DNA of 64,000 nt. Source: Mycobacterium sp. 1465703.0. Its GTDB lineage: Bacteria; Actinomycetota; Actinomycetes; Mycobacteriales; Mycobacteriaceae. The notes beneath the pieces were generated by a model. The model searched no databases, was not told the origin of the DNA, and saw only the letters and a program-made list of their open reading frames with translations. Shown here one piece after another: positions 38,936 to 48,605 of the stretch. The stretch spans positions 1-64,000 of the forward strand of contig NZ_LZKU01000207.1 of assembly GCF_001672975.1 (NCBI RefSeq). The letters run 5' to 3'. The position numbers and the translations under genes were made by a program. The first letter of the stretch is position 1. Every line of letters begins with the position of its first letter.

Positions 38936-40006
38936 TTACTCGCCGGTGGCCTCGCGGATGTAGTCGCCGATCTGCCGCAGCGAGCGGATGGCCTCGGGCA
39001 CCATCGGGGCGGCCAGCTGAAAGTCGTGAACCTGGCCGGGCCATACCCGTACCTCGGCGGGCACACCCACTGCGGCCAGCCTGCTCGCCGCCAACCGCGC
39101 ATCGTGCAGCAGCACCTCAGAGCCCGACACGTGGATCAGCGTGCGGGGCAGACCCGGCTTGATGTGCTCGAGCGGCTCGTAAATCTCTTCGGGCTTCCCG
39201 TCCACCTTGTTCTTCTTGGCCGCGCCCGCCACCAGCACGGCGAGAGCGTCGAACGCCCCGGCGGAAAACATCGCATCCGTCTCGATGTTGGGGTGGGCCT
39301 GCTTGGCTTCCTTCGCCAGCTGCAGCAGCGGCGAGATCGCCACCAGCGCGGCCGGATCCTCACCTTCCTCGTGCAGGCGCTGCGCCAGGGTGAGCGCCAG
39401 GTAGCCGCCGGCGGAGTCACCGGCCAGCACGATCTGGTCGGGTTGATACCCGCGCTGCCGCAGCCACTGGTACGCGTCGTGGCAGTCGTCGAGTGCCATG
39501 CCGACCGAATTCTTCGGCAGCAGACGGTAATTGACCACGAAGACGGGCGAGTCCGCGAACTTGGAGAGGGCCTCGACGAGCCTGCCGTGGGAGTTCGCCC
39601 CACAGGTCAAGAACGCACCGCCGTGCAGGTAGACGACCACCCGGCGGGTTCCGTCGGCGGGCAGCACCCCGGGCGCGCGAACCAGTTGCGCCGACGCGTG
39701 CGGCAGCTTCACGGTCTCGCGGACGGTGGCCGATGCCGGGATCAGCACCCGGGCCGTGAGGTCGATCAGACCCCAGGGCCACGGCAGGTTGGGCACGTGG
39801 CTGCCGACGGACAGAATCGGTCGGATAGTCAGCCGCGAGGTGAGGTTCGCGAGCCGCGCAGCAACGCTGGGGCCGGATTCCAGGACCTCGACCGGTGCGC
39901 CGTCGCTGATAGCAAACCTGCGGGTCTGCGCTCGACGGGCCTTGAGGACGTCATGGGCCCGAACGGTATTTGCCGAGAACCCCGATTCCTTGCTAGGTGC
40001 GGTCAT
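38936..40006 (-). CDS. lipU: HSL-type esterase/lipase LipU
   Basis: A 356-residue alpha/beta hydrolase of the hormone-sensitive-lipase family. The oxyanion motif is YLHGGAFLTCG, the nucleophile elbow is LAGDSAGGYLA, and the catalytic His is in GQVHDFQL near the end. It hydrolyses short or medium acyl esters. It is longer than the 297 residues I recall for Rv1076, because of the N-terminal part. ATG at 40006 has GGAAG upstream. It is divergent from the SGNH gene. Confidence 0.92.
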   Translation of the reverse strand: MTAPSKESGFSANTVRAHDVLKARRAQTRRFAISDGAPVEVLESGPSVAARLANLTSRLTIRPILSVGSHVPNLPWPWGLIDLTARVLIPASATVRETVKLPHASAQLVRAPGVLPADGTRRVVVYLHGGAFLTCGANSHGRLVEALSKFADSPVFVVNYRLLPKNSVGMALDDCHDAYQWLRQRGYQPDQIVLAGDSAGGYLALTLAQRLHEEGEDPAALVAISPLLQLAKEAKQAHPNIETDAMFSAGAFDALAVLVAGAAKKNKVDGKPEEIYEPLEHIKPGLPRTLIHVSGSEVLLHDARLAASRLAAVGVPAEVRVWPGQVHDFQLAAPMVPEAIRSLRQIGDYIREATGE

Positions 40007-40238
40007 GCTCAACACTTCCTACGCCGTTGTAGTGCGATACAGCATGTGACGAGGGGACCGAGCATCTGGTTCAGCCGTTTGCCATACCGCTCAGCCAGGC
40101 CCCTCGATTTCAGCTTTACATCCATTGCTTAGTGCAACGTATGAAACCGCTGATTTGATGCCAGTTTTGCTTCGCACCGTGATCACTTCGTTTTCCAGCC
40201 GCCCGCGCAAACCTCGAAGCCGCTCTAAACTTGTGTGC

Positions 40239-41216
40239 GTGACCATGCGGGTGCCGCGTCGTTCCGCGACCATCGCCCTGGCCACAGCGGGCGCGCTGGC
40301 CTCAACAGGAACCGCCTACCTGGGGGCACGCAGTCTGTTGGTCGGCCAGGCCACCCACGCGCGCACGATCATTCCCAAGGCTTGGGACATCCCGCCCCGC
40401 GCGGACGGCGTCTACGTGCGCGGCGGCGGCCCGGTGGAGCGGTGGCACCGCGGCATGGCCGTCGACCTGCACCTGATGATCTTCGGGGACTCGACCGCCG
40501 CCGGATATGGCTGCATGAGCGCCGACGAGGTGCCCGGCGTGCGGATCGCCCGGGGTCTGGCCGAGCAGACCGGCAAACGAATCCGGCTGAGCACCAAGTC
40601 CATCGTGGGCGCCACCTCCAAGGGGGTGTGCGGCCAGGTCGACGCGATGTTCGTGGCCGGCCCGCCGCCGGACGTCGCGGTGATCATGGTCGGCGCCAAC
40701 GACGTGACCGCCCTCAACGGCATCAGCCAGTCGGCGCAGCGGCTGGCGCTGAGTGTGCGCAAGTTGCGCGCCCGCGGTGCAGTGGTGGTCGTCGGTACCT
40801 GCCCGGATCTCGGGTTCATCAGTGCCATCCCGCAGCCGCTGCGGCAGCTGGCGCACGAGCGTTGCCTGCAGCTCGCCCGCGCCCAAACCGCGGCGGTCAG
40901 GTCGGCCGGTGGTGTGCCGGTGCCGTTGGCGCAGCTGATGGCTCCGCAGTTCCGTGCCACTCCCGACGCCATGTTCTCCGCCGATGGCTATCACCCCTCG
41001 GCACCCGCCTATGCACTCGCGGCAGACGCCCTGCTGCTCGCCTTGTGCGACGCACTGGGCGAGGAGGTGGATCGACCACCGGTGAGCCTGCCGGCGACGT
41101 CGGCGACACCGGTGCTCGGTCAGCGGCATACCCGCAGCAGTGTGATGTCCCGGTTGTGGCGGCGTCCGGCACCCGGAGCTGCCCCTTCTTCGTGCCCTGA
41201 GGTCGGCAGCGACTAG
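40239..41216 (+). CDS. SGNH/GDSL esterase, exported
   Basis: A protein of about 325 residues with an N-terminal hydrophobic segment (ATIALATAGALASTGTAYLG) that may be a signal or anchor. SGNH blocks are clear: IFGDSTAAGYG (Ser), VGANDV (Asn) and FSADGYHPSAPAY (Asp and His). It corresponds to Rv1075c, reported as a GDSL esterase. Starts at GTG 40239 or ATG 40245 are both possible. The last 40 residues are low complexity. Confidence 0.9.
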   Translation: MTMRVPRRSATIALATAGALASTGTAYLGARSLLVGQATHARTIIPKAWDIPPRADGVYVRGGGPVERWHRGMAVDLHLMIFGDSTAAGYGCMSADEVPGVRIARGLAEQTGKRIRLSTKSIVGATSKGVCGQVDAMFVAGPPPDVAVIMVGANDVTALNGISQSAQRLALSVRKLRARGAVVVVGTCPDLGFISAIPQPLRQLAHERCLQLARAQTAAVRSAGGVPVPLAQLMAPQFRATPDAMFSADGYHPSAPAYALAADALLLALCDALGEEVDRPPVSLPATSATPVLGQRHTRSSVMSRLWRRPAPGAAPSSCPEVGSD

Positions 41217-41306
41217 ATTTGTTGTCGCCCGTCGCGATGTAGCGCTCGACGGTGAAGCGAGCCAGCCCCGTTGTGTGGGATTTGCAGGGATCTGAAGGGA
41301 AAAACC

Positions 41307-42524
41307 ATGCCTGAAGCCGTCATTGTCTCAACTGCTCGCTCGCCGATCGGCCGCGCGATGAAGGGGTCGCTGGTCAAGATGCGCCCCGACGACCTCACCG
41401 TCCAGATCGTGCGCGCCGCGCTGGACAAAGTGCCCGCCCTGAACCCGCATCAGATTGACGACCTGATCCTGGGCTGCGGCCAGCCCGGCGGTGAATCCGG
41501 ATACAACCTGGCCCGGGTGGTTGCCGTCGAACTCGGCTTCGACTTCCTGCCGGGCACCACCGTCAACCGGTACTGCTCGTCGTCGCTGCAGACCTCGCGG
41601 ATGGCCTTCCACGCGATCAAGGCCGGCGAGGGCGATGCGTTCATCTCCGCGGGTGTGGAAACCGTGTCCCGGTTCGCCAAGGGCAGCGCCGACTCGTGGC
41701 CGGACACCAAGAACCCATTGTTCGACGAGGCGCAGGAGCGGTCGGCTGCCGCGACCGAAGGCGCCGACGAGTGGCACGATCCCCGCGCGGACGGCAACCT
41801 GCCCGACGTGTACATCGCGATGGGGCAGACGGCCGAAAACGTCGCATTGTTGACCGGCATCAGCCGCGAAGACCAGGACCACTGGGGAGTACGCAGCCAG
41901 AACCGCGCCGAAGAAGCGATCAAGAGCGGCTTCTTCGAGCGCGAGATCATCCCGGTGACCCTGCCCGACGGCACCACGGTGAGTACCGACGACGGTCCCC
42001 GCCCCGGCACCACTTACGAGAAGATCAGCCAGCTCAAGCCGGTGTTCCGGCCTAACGGCACGGTGACCGCCGGCAACGCCTGTCCGCTCAACGACGGCGC
42101 CGCCGCAGTGGTGATCACCAGCGACACCAAGGCCAAGGAACTCGGCCTGACCCCGCTGGCGCGCATCGTCTCCACCGGGGTCAGCGGCCTGTCCCCGGAG
42201 ATCATGGGCCTGGGCCCGATCGAGGCGACCAAGAAAGCGCTGGCGCGGGCCAAGATGTCGGTCAGCGACATCGACCTGTTCGAGATCAACGAGGCGTTCG
42301 CCGTCCAGGTGCTGGGTTCGGCCCGCGAACTGGGTATCGACGAGGACAAGCTGAACGTGTCCGGCGGAGCGATCGCGCTGGGTCACCCGTTCGGCATGAC
42401 CGGCGCACGCATCGCCACCACGCTGCTCAACAACCTGCAGACGCACGACAAGACGTTCGGTGTGGAGACCATGTGCGTCGGCGGCGGCCAGGGCATGGCG
42501 ATGGTGTTCGAGCGGCTGAGCTAG
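41307..42524 (+). CDS. fadA3: acetyl-CoA acyltransferase (thiolase) FadA3
   Basis: A 405-residue thiolase. The acyl-accepting Cys90 lies in VNRYCSSSLQT, the base His is in LGHPFGMTGA, and the second Cys is in CVGGGQGMAM. It cleaves 3-ketoacyl-CoA in beta-oxidation or condenses acetyl-CoA. ATG at 41307 matches Rv1074c length. It converges with the Bax-inhibitor-1 gene, separated by a 236-base spacer with direct repeats and a terminator. Confidence 0.95.
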   Translation: MPEAVIVSTARSPIGRAMKGSLVKMRPDDLTVQIVRAALDKVPALNPHQIDDLILGCGQPGGESGYNLARVVAVELGFDFLPGTTVNRYCSSSLQTSRMAFHAIKAGEGDAFISAGVETVSRFAKGSADSWPDTKNPLFDEAQERSAAATEGADEWHDPRADGNLPDVYIAMGQTAENVALLTGISREDQDHWGVRSQNRAEEAIKSGFFEREIIPVTLPDGTTVSTDDGPRPGTTYEKISQLKPVFRPNGTVTAGNACPLNDGAAAVVITSDTKAKELGLTPLARIVSTGVSGLSPEIMGLGPIEATKKALARAKMSVSDIDLFEINEAFAVQVLGSARELGIDEDKLNVSGGAIALGHPFGMTGARIATTLLNNLQTHDKTFGVETMCVGGGQGMAMVFERLS

Positions 42525-42589
42525 GCCGTTTCGGCGGTGGGGCGCCGGCCGCGGCCGCTCCGGCCGCTTCGGCCGCTTCGTCGTCGACT

Positions 42590-42626
42590 GTGAAACCTGG
42601 GCGACGCGAGTGAAACCTGGGCGACG
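42590..42626. repeat. tandem 17-base direct repeat
   Basis: GTGAAACCTGGGCGACG occurs at 42590-42606 and again at 42610-42626, perfectly conserved with a 20-base period. It lies in the convergent spacer after fadA3, next to a GGCCGCT-rich stretch. Function is unknown. Confidence 0.85.
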
Positions 42627-42717
42627 ACACGCCGGCAAACCCCGCCACACCTTCACACCCAACGCCGTCAGCGCACAGTCAAGGCCAGCACAGCAGACCG
42701 GCAGTCACGCACGAAAA

Positions 42718-42745
42718 AACCGGCACGCCAACAGGCATGCCGGTT
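42718..42745 (-). terminator. intrinsic terminator for the Bax-inhibitor-1 gene
   Basis: Twelve-base arms (42718-42729 and 42734-42745) pair with one mismatch, a G-U wobble on the minus strand, around a four-base loop. On the minus strand the stem runs into six Ts (42719 to 42714). It lies 15 bases past the stop of the minus-strand gene. It may also stop fadA3 transcripts, though the plus-strand T-tract is poor. Confidence 0.85.
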
Positions 42746-42760
42746 ATTTCTGTGGCAGAG

Positions 42761-43612
42761 CTAGTCGTTCTGCAGATAACTGAGCAGACGCAGGATCTCG
42801 ATGTACAGCCAGACCAGCGTCACGGTCAGGCCCAGTGCGATACCCCAGGCCGCCTTGTCCGGCGCGCCCGCACGAACCATCTGGTCGGCCGCATCGAAGT
42901 CGATCAGGAAGCTGAACGCCGCGATCCCGATGCAGACCAGCGAGAAGATGATCGCTATCGTTCCGCCGCTGCGCAGACCCAGGCCGGTGCCGCCGTTGAC
43001 GTGGAACATCGCCAACACGAAGTTGCCCAGCATCAGGGCCAGCACACCGAACATCGCGGCGACCAGCATGCGGGTGAACTTGGGCGTCACCCGGATGGCC
43101 CCGGTCTTGTAGACCACGAGCATGCCGAAGAACACCCCGAAGGTGCCCAGCACCGCCTCACCGATCAGCGCGCCGGCGTTGGCGTTGGACACCGAGAAGT
43201 TGGCGAAGACGAACGAGATGGCGCCCAGGACCATGCCCTCGAGCACCGCGTAGCCCAGCACGATGCCGGGGTTGTCCTGCTTGCGGCCGAAGGTGGCCAC
43301 CAGCACCAGCGCCAGGCCGCCCAATCCGCCGATCAGGGCCAGCGGCATGGCCAGCGCCACATCGCGGACCACCAGGAAGTAGGAGACCACGGCGGAGATC
43401 GCCAGCACGGCCAGCGTGATGCCGGTCTTGGTGACGACGTCGTCGATGGTCAGCGGACGCGACGCCCTGGCCTCCTGGTACGGGGCCTGGTAAGGAGCCG
43501 AGTAAGGGTCGGCGCCGTAGCCCTGCATCGGGGGCGCGCCCGTGCCGAATTGCGCGTATCCGCCCCTCTGCTTAGGCAGCGAACGAAATACCGGGTTGCT
43601 TGTCTCCCGCAC
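42761..43612 (-). CDS. Bax inhibitor-1/YccA-family membrane protein
   Basis: A 283-residue protein with a Tyr/Pro/Gly-rich cytoplasmic N-terminus of about 60 residues, then seven hydrophobic helices. The family end DFDAADQMVRAGAPDKAAWGIALGL and WLYIEILRLLSYL is clear. BI-1 proteins are proton- or calcium-leak channels in characterised members; the mycobacterial role (Rv1072) is unknown. GTG at 43612 has AGAGAGGA eight bases upstream. A good terminator follows. Confidence 0.92.
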   Translation of the reverse strand: MRETSNPVFRSLPKQRGGYAQFGTGAPPMQGYGADPYSAPYQAPYQEARASRPLTIDDVVTKTGITLAVLAISAVVSYFLVVRDVALAMPLALIGGLGGLALVLVATFGRKQDNPGIVLGYAVLEGMVLGAISFVFANFSVSNANAGALIGEAVLGTFGVFFGMLVVYKTGAIRVTPKFTRMLVAAMFGVLALMLGNFVLAMFHVNGGTGLGLRSGGTIAIIFSLVCIGIAAFSFLIDFDAADQMVRAGAPDKAAWGIALGLTVTLVWLYIEILRLLSYLQND

Positions 43613-43837
43613 CGTCGGATCCTCTCTAATTGGCTTCGAGCTGTGCGAACACCATCTCAACGATCGGCCGTCCGCCCTGGTTCCCAGCGGACCTGGGCGT
43701 TTTCCGGGTAATGAAGCCGGCGCCGTTGTCGCCGCGTTAAAGATAACCCTTACCCGCGGATACCGCGCCGGTCGTGACGATCTAGATTTCTTCCTCGAGG
43801 CTGAACCCGGTTGAACCGGCTTGAGGGAGGCGAGGGC

Positions 43838-44884
43838 GTGACCGACGAATCCGATGAGGTTCTGACCGAAGTCGACGGAAGCGTCGGCTTGATCACGCTC
43901 AACCGCCCCAAGGCGATCAACTCGCTGAATCAGCCGATGGTTGACGCGCTGACCGCCATCCTCACCGACTGGGCGCACGACGACGCGGTGCGCGCGGTGG
44001 TGCTGTCCGGCGCCGGTGAACGCGGCCTGTGCGCCGGCGGCGACGTGGTCTCGATCTACCACAGTGCGCGCAAGGACGGGGTCGAGGCGCGACGGTTCTG
44101 GCGTGACGAGTATCTGCTCAACGCCCAGATCGCGGACTTCGCCAAGCCGTACGTGGCGTTGATGGACGGCATCGTGATGGGTGGGGGTGTCGGCGTCAGC
44201 GCGCACGCGAACACCCGGGTGGTGACGGACACCTCCAAGATCGCCATGCCCGAGGTCGGCATCGGCTTCATCCCCGACGTCGGCGGTGCTTATCTGCTGT
44301 CCCGCGCACCCGGCGGCCTGGGTCTGCACGCCGCACTGACCGGGGCGCCGTTCTCCGGAGCCGACGCCATCGCCATGAGCTTTGCCGACCACTACGTGCC
44401 GCACGGCGACGTCGAGGCGTTTCGTCGTGCGGTGGTCACCGACGGCGTCGAGAACGCACTCGCTAAGTACACCATCGAACCACCAGCCAGTCAGCTTGCC
44501 GCACAACGCGACTGGATCGACGAATGCTTCGCCGGCGACACCGTTGCCGACATCGTCGCCAGTTTGCGCGGTCACCAAAAAGAGGGGGCCGGGCCGGCCA
44601 ATGAGGCGGCCGACCTGATCGCCACCCGATCCCCAATCGCGTTGTCGGTGACGCTGGAAGCGGTACGGCGGGCAGCAAAACTCGACACACTGAAAGATGT
44701 TCTGGTTCAGGACTATCGGGTGTCGTCGGCGTCGCTGCGCTCACACGATCTGGTGGAGGGCATCCGAGCACAGCTGATCGACAAAGATCGCAATCCTGTG
44801 TGGTCGCCGGCCCAGCTGTCCGCTGTCACCGCGGCCGACGTCGAGGCGTATTTCGCCCCGGTCGATGACGACTTGAGTTTTTAG
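43838..44884 (+). CDS. echA9: 3-hydroxyisobutyryl-CoA hydrolase-like crotonase EchA9
   Basis: A 348-residue crotonase-fold protein. Length and the MPEVGIGFIPDVGGAYLLSR segment indicate the 3-hydroxyisobutyryl-CoA hydrolase branch of valine breakdown, rather than a simple hydratase. ERGLCAGGDVVSIY and GIVMGGGVGVSAH form the oxyanion hole. GTG at 43838 follows GAGGGAGGCGAGGG. It is followed within 12 bases by echA8, so they form an operon. Confidence 0.92.
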   Translation: MTDESDEVLTEVDGSVGLITLNRPKAINSLNQPMVDALTAILTDWAHDDAVRAVVLSGAGERGLCAGGDVVSIYHSARKDGVEARRFWRDEYLLNAQIADFAKPYVALMDGIVMGGGVGVSAHANTRVVTDTSKIAMPEVGIGFIPDVGGAYLLSRAPGGLGLHAALTGAPFSGADAIAMSFADHYVPHGDVEAFRRAVVTDGVENALAKYTIEPPASQLAAQRDWIDECFAGDTVADIVASLRGHQKEGAGPANEAADLIATRSPIALSVTLEAVRRAAKLDTLKDVLVQDYRVSSASLRSHDLVEGIRAQLIDKDRNPVWSPAQLSAVTAADVEAYFAPVDDDLSF

Positions 44885-44896
44885 AAAGGCGGTTTG

Positions 44897-45679
44897 GTGA
44901 GCGAGACAACGTACGAAACGATCCTTGTCGAGCGCGACGAGCGCGTCGGCACCATCACCCTGAACCGGCCGAAGGCTCTCAACGCGCTGAACACACAGGT
45001 GATGAACGAAGTTACCAGTGCGGCAGCCGATTTCGATGACGATCCCGGTATCGGGGCGATTATCATCACCGGCTCGGCCAAGGCGTTCGCCGCGGGTGCC
45101 GACATCAAGGAGATGGCCGGGCTGACGTTCGCCGACGCTTTCGGCGCCGACTTCTTCGCCCCCTGGAGCAGGCTGGCCGCGGTTCGCACCCCGACGATCG
45201 CCGCGGTGGCCGGGCACGCCTTGGGCGGCGGCTGCGAGCTGGCGATGATGTGCGACGTGCTGATCGCCGCCGACACAGCGAAATTCGGCCAGCCCGAGAT
45301 CAAACTCGGTGTGCTGCCCGGCATGGGCGGCTCACAGCGACTGACCCGTGCCATCGGCAAGGCCAAGGCCATGGACCTCATCCTGACCGGCCGCACCATC
45401 GGCGCCGAAGAAGCCGAGCGGAGCGGCCTGGTGTCGCGAGTGGTGCCGGCCGACGATCTGCTGACCGAGGCCAAGGCCGTCGCGACCACCATTTCGCAGA
45501 TGTCGCGTTCGGCGGCCAGGATGGCCAAAGAGGCCGTCAACCGCGCGTTCGAATCAACCCTTGCCGAGGGACTTCTCTACGAGCGCAGGCTGTTTCACTC
45601 CACTTTCGCCACCGAGGACCAGTCCGAAGGGATGGCGGCCTTCATCGAGAAGCGCCCGCCGAACTTCACCCACCGCTAG
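44897..45679 (+). CDS. echA8: enoyl-CoA hydratase EchA8
   Basis: A 260-residue crotonase. Both catalytic glutamates are present: Glu114 in [11 protein letters not shown] and Glu134 in [16 protein letters not shown]. The oxyanion loop [11 protein letters not shown] is intact. It hydrates trans-2-enoyl-CoA in beta-oxidation. GTG at 44897 has AAAGG upstream; a TTG directly before it is less likely. It is in operon with echA9 and followed 8 bases later by the membrane hydrolase. Confidence 0.95.
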   Translation: MSETTYETILVERDERVGTITLNRPKALNALNTQVMNEVTSAAADFDDDPGIGAIIITGSAKAFAAGADIKEMAGLTFADAFGADFFAPWSRLAAVRTPTIAAVAGHALGGGCELAMMCDVLIAADTAKFGQPEIKLGVLPGMGGSQRLTRAIGKAKAMDLILTGRTIGAEEAERSGLVSRVVPADDLLTEAKAVATTISQMSRSAARMAKEAVNRAFESTLAEGLLYERRLFHSTFATEDQSEGMAAFIEKRPPNFTHR

Positions 45680-45687
45680 GACCCTGC

Positions 45688-47454
45688 ATGAGCGAACGGG
45701 TTTCCGCGACAAACACCGAGGCGGGTCGCGCCCCGGCGGTCGACGTCGAGGGGCCCGCGGCAGCGGCGCCGGCGCCGCGGGCCGGGCGCGCGGCACCGAC
45801 CCTGCCATGGACTGAAAAGCCTTGGTGGGTACGGCATTACACGTTCACCGGCACCACGGTCGGACTGGTGTTCATCTGGCTTTCGCTGACCCCGTCGCTG
45901 CTGCCACGCGGCCCGTTGTTCCAAGGGCTGGTCAGCGGGCTCTCCGGTGCCATCGGCTACGGGCTGGGCGTCTTTTCGGTGTGGCTGGTGCGCTTCATGC
46001 GCGAAAAGGATCACAGCTCGCCGCCGCCGGGCTGGGCATGGAAGGTGCTGATCCCGATCGGCGTGGTGGGCCAGGTGCTGATGGCGATCTGGTTCCACGT
46101 CTGGCAGGACGACGTGCGCGATCTGATGGGCGTGGAGCACCTCAAGTGGTACGACTACCCGCTGGCCGGGGTGCTGTCGGTGGTGGTGTTGTTCACCGTG
46201 GTCGAGTTGGGCCAGTTCACCCGCTGGCTGGTCAAATTCCTGGTCGGACAAGTCGACCGCTTCGCACCGTTTCGGTTGTCGGCGACCATCGTGGTGGTGG
46301 TGCTGGTGGCCCTGACCGTCACCTTGCTCAACGGCGTGGTGCTCAAGTTCGCGATGCGCACCATGAACAACACCTTCGCCACGGCCAACAACGAGTTGAA
46401 TCCCGACACCGCTCCTCCGAGAACCCCGCTGCGGTCCGGGGGTCCGCAGTCGCTGGTGTCGTGGGAGTCGCTGGGCCGCGAGGGCCGCGTCTTCGTCGAG
46501 GGCGGTCCCCGGGTTGACCAACTGACCGCGTTCAACGGCGCCCCGGCCACCGAGCCGATCCGCGCCTACGCCGGATTGGACTCGTCGAAAGGCATCACGG
46601 CGGCCGCGGAGTTGGCGGCACAAGAGTTGCAACGCGCCGGCGGATTGCGGCGCGCCGTCGTCGCGGTGGGCACCACCACCGGCACCGGCTGGATCAACGA
46701 GGCGGAAGCCTCAGCGCTGGAATACATGTACAACGGCAACACCGCGATCGTCAGCATGCAGTATTCGTTTCTGCCGAGCTGGCTGTCGTTCCTGGTGGAC
46801 AAGGAGAACGCCCGGCACGCCGGACAGGCGCTCTTCGAGGCTGTCGACAAGCTGATCCGCCAGATGCCCGAAGGTCAGCGGCCCAAGCTCGTGGTGTTCG
46901 GCGAGAGCCTGGGGTCATTCGGGGGTGAGGCGCCGTTCCTGAGCCTGAACAACGTGCTGGCCCGCACCGACGGGGCGTTGTTCAGCGGACCGACCTTCAA
47001 AAACACCATCTGGACCGATTTGACGTCGACGCGCGATGCCGGATCACCGCAGTGGTTACCCATTTACCAGAACGGCCGGTATGTCCGATTCGCTGCTCGC
47101 GGAAGCGATTTGGACCGCCCCAACGCGCCGTGGGACCACCCGCGGGTGGTGTATCTGCAGCACGCGTCGGATCCGATCGCCTGGTGGACTCCAGACTTGT
47201 TGTTCAGTAAGCCAGACTGGCTGCGCGAGCGGCGAGGCTATGACGTGCTAGCCCAGACGCGCTGGATTCCGGTGGTCACCTTCCTTCAGGTTTCGGCGGA
47301 CATGGCCGTGGCGGTGGATGTACCCGACGGGCATGGCCACCGCTACGTCGCCAACGTCGCCGACGGCTGGGCGGCCGTGCTGCCACCGCCCGGCTGGACG
47401 GCGGACAAGACGGCGAAACTGCGTCCGCTGCTGCACTCCAACGACACGGCTTAG
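45688..47454 (+). CDS. membrane alpha/beta hydrolase (Rv1069c/DUF2319-type), copy 1
   Basis: A 588-residue protein. A disordered N-terminus of about 45 residues is followed by four or five helices (to about residue 235) with SLTPSLLPRGPLFQGL. A C-terminal hydrolase domain carries the nucleophile motif VFGESLGSFGGEAPF and YLQHASDPIAWW with probable Asp and His. The substrate is unknown; a lipid is likely given the echA neighbours. A second copy starts at 62488. Its TAG shares bases with the convergent rhodanese stop. Confidence 0.9.
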   Translation: MSERVSATNTEAGRAPAVDVEGPAAAAPAPRAGRAAPTLPWTEKPWWVRHYTFTGTTVGLVFIWLSLTPSLLPRGPLFQGLVSGLSGAIGYGLGVFSVWLVRFMREKDHSSPPPGWAWKVLIPIGVVGQVLMAIWFHVWQDDVRDLMGVEHLKWYDYPLAGVLSVVVLFTVVELGQFTRWLVKFLVGQVDRFAPFRLSATIVVVVLVALTVTLLNGVVLKFAMRTMNNTFATANNELNPDTAPPRTPLRSGGPQSLVSWESLGREGRVFVEGGPRVDQLTAFNGAPATEPIRAYAGLDSSKGITAAAELAAQELQRAGGLRRAVVAVGTTTGTGWINEAEASALEYMYNGNTAIVSMQYSFLPSWLSFLVDKENARHAGQALFEAVDKLIRQMPEGQRPKLVVFGESLGSFGGEAPFLSLNNVLARTDGALFSGPTFKNTIWTDLTSTRDAGSPQWLPIYQNGRYVRFAARGSDLDRPNAPWDHPRVVYLQHASDPIAWWTPDLLFSKPDWLRERRGYDVLAQTRWIPVVTFLQVSADMAVAVDVPDGHGHRYVANVADGWAAVLPPPGWTADKTAKLRPLLHSNDTA

Positions 47455-47888
47455 AGCCAGCGGCGAGCGGCCACGCTGGTGTCCTCGAACACCGGATCGA
47501 CTCGGCCCCCGGCCAGCTCGCTCAGCACTCCGGCGCCGGCCAGCGCGTGAAAGCCGCCGATGACATCGGTGGACCGGTGCAGACCGATGTCCAGCAGCGC
47601 GGCCGCCGCCAGGCTGGACGTGTAGCCCTCCGAACACAGGATCACCCATTCGACGTCGTCGCCGACCGCCTCGGGCAGCTTGGCCTCGCTGGTGGGATCG
47701 CAGCGCCACTCCAAAACGTTGCGTTCGATCACCAGCGCCCCGGGCACCTCGCCCTCCCGAAAGCGCTGGGCCTGCGGCCGGATGTCGACCAGCACCGCGC
47801 CACGGCGCACCGCGTCGGGCACTTCGACGGCCGGCAACCGGCGATATCGGCGCCGGGCGGATCTCAAGACGACGTCGATGCGGCTCAT
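47451..47888 (-). CDS. rhodanese-like sulfurtransferase domain protein
   Basis: A 145-residue single rhodanese domain. VLVDIRPQAQRFREGEVPGA is the CH2A-like entry region. The active-site loop is ILCSEGYTSSLAA with the sulfur-accepting Cys. It could move sulfane sulfur to a thiol acceptor. It starts at an ATG overlapping the stop of the cysteine dioxygenase-like gene (ATGA), so the two are co-translated. It matches Rv1066. Confidence 0.88.
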   Translation of the reverse strand: MSRIDVVLRSARRRYRRLPAVEVPDAVRRGAVLVDIRPQAQRFREGEVPGALVIERNVLEWRCDPTSEAKLPEAVGDDVEWVILCSEGYTSSLAAAALLDIGLHRSTDVIGGFHALAGAGVLSELAGGRVDPVFEDTSVAARRWL

Positions 47889-48490
47889 CGCGATCCTTCC
47901 GGCTGGTCGGTCAGTTCGGTGCGTGCACGGCGCAACGTCTTGCGGTCGGTGATCTGGTAGTAGGACATCGCGGTCAGGGGCGGCGAGTAGGCATGCACGC
48001 TCAGCGTCGGCTGCACCGGCCGAGCACCGGCGCTCGGTGCGACCGGACGTGCGGCAGGCACCGTGACCGGCCGGGGTGCCCAGACCACGTCGTGCACCCA
48101 GCCCAGCGGGAAGCCGGCCTGGTCGCCGGCGTCAAGCCGGCGGCGTCGCAAAGCTCTACCGTCCCAACGGAATTCATTCAGCGATCCGGAGATGACGGTC
48201 AACGCGCCCAGCGACCCGCCGTGGTCGTGCAGTTCGGTCGGCTGGCCGGGCACCCAGCTGATCAGCCAGACGTCGAGTTCCTCGTCGCCGTGGATGCGGG
48301 TGAACCAGCGCCGCGACTCCGGAATGCCGCCCTCGGGCACCAGGTGCTCGCAGCGCCCGCTGAGCACGTCATCGGCGGCCTGATCGGTGGCGTGCAGCAG
48401 ATCAGGCACGCGCAGCCGGGTCGGGCCGGCCGACGGCGAGGAGAGGGTTCGCGGACGCAGGACAGCCGCGGTGGCGAGGGGCAGAGACAT
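47885..48490 (-). CDS. cysteine dioxygenase-type cupin
   Basis: A 201-residue cupin. The metal-ligand motif TELHDHGGSLGALTVISG gives two His, and GWVHDVVW supplies the third. This is the iron-binding pattern of cysteine dioxygenases, which oxidise a thiol to a sulfinate; other small thiols are possible. It matches Rv1065. The overlap with the rhodanese gene downstream supports a joint role in sulfur handling. Confidence 0.88.
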   Translation of the reverse strand: MSLPLATAAVLRPRTLSSPSAGPTRLRVPDLLHATDQAADDVLSGRCEHLVPEGGIPESRRWFTRIHGDEELDVWLISWVPGQPTELHDHGGSLGALTVISGSLNEFRWDGRALRRRRLDAGDQAGFPLGWVHDVVWAPRPVTVPAARPVAPSAGARPVQPTLSVHAYSPPLTAMSYYQITDRKTLRRARTELTDQPEGSR

Positions 48491-48605
48491 CAGAGGAGCT
48501 CCAGGGCGAAAACGGATGGGGCAAGCAGCGGCGTGTTAGGGCCGACAACACTCGCAAAATCCGAAGCGCTCCATCACGGCCGCCAGTGTTGCATAGATTG
48601 AGACC

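Noticed and set aside
37637..40132. Plus-strand open frame of 831 codons across cbs and lipU
   Set aside because: It is antisense to two well-supported genes, has no family motif and its open length comes from GC-rich codon bias.
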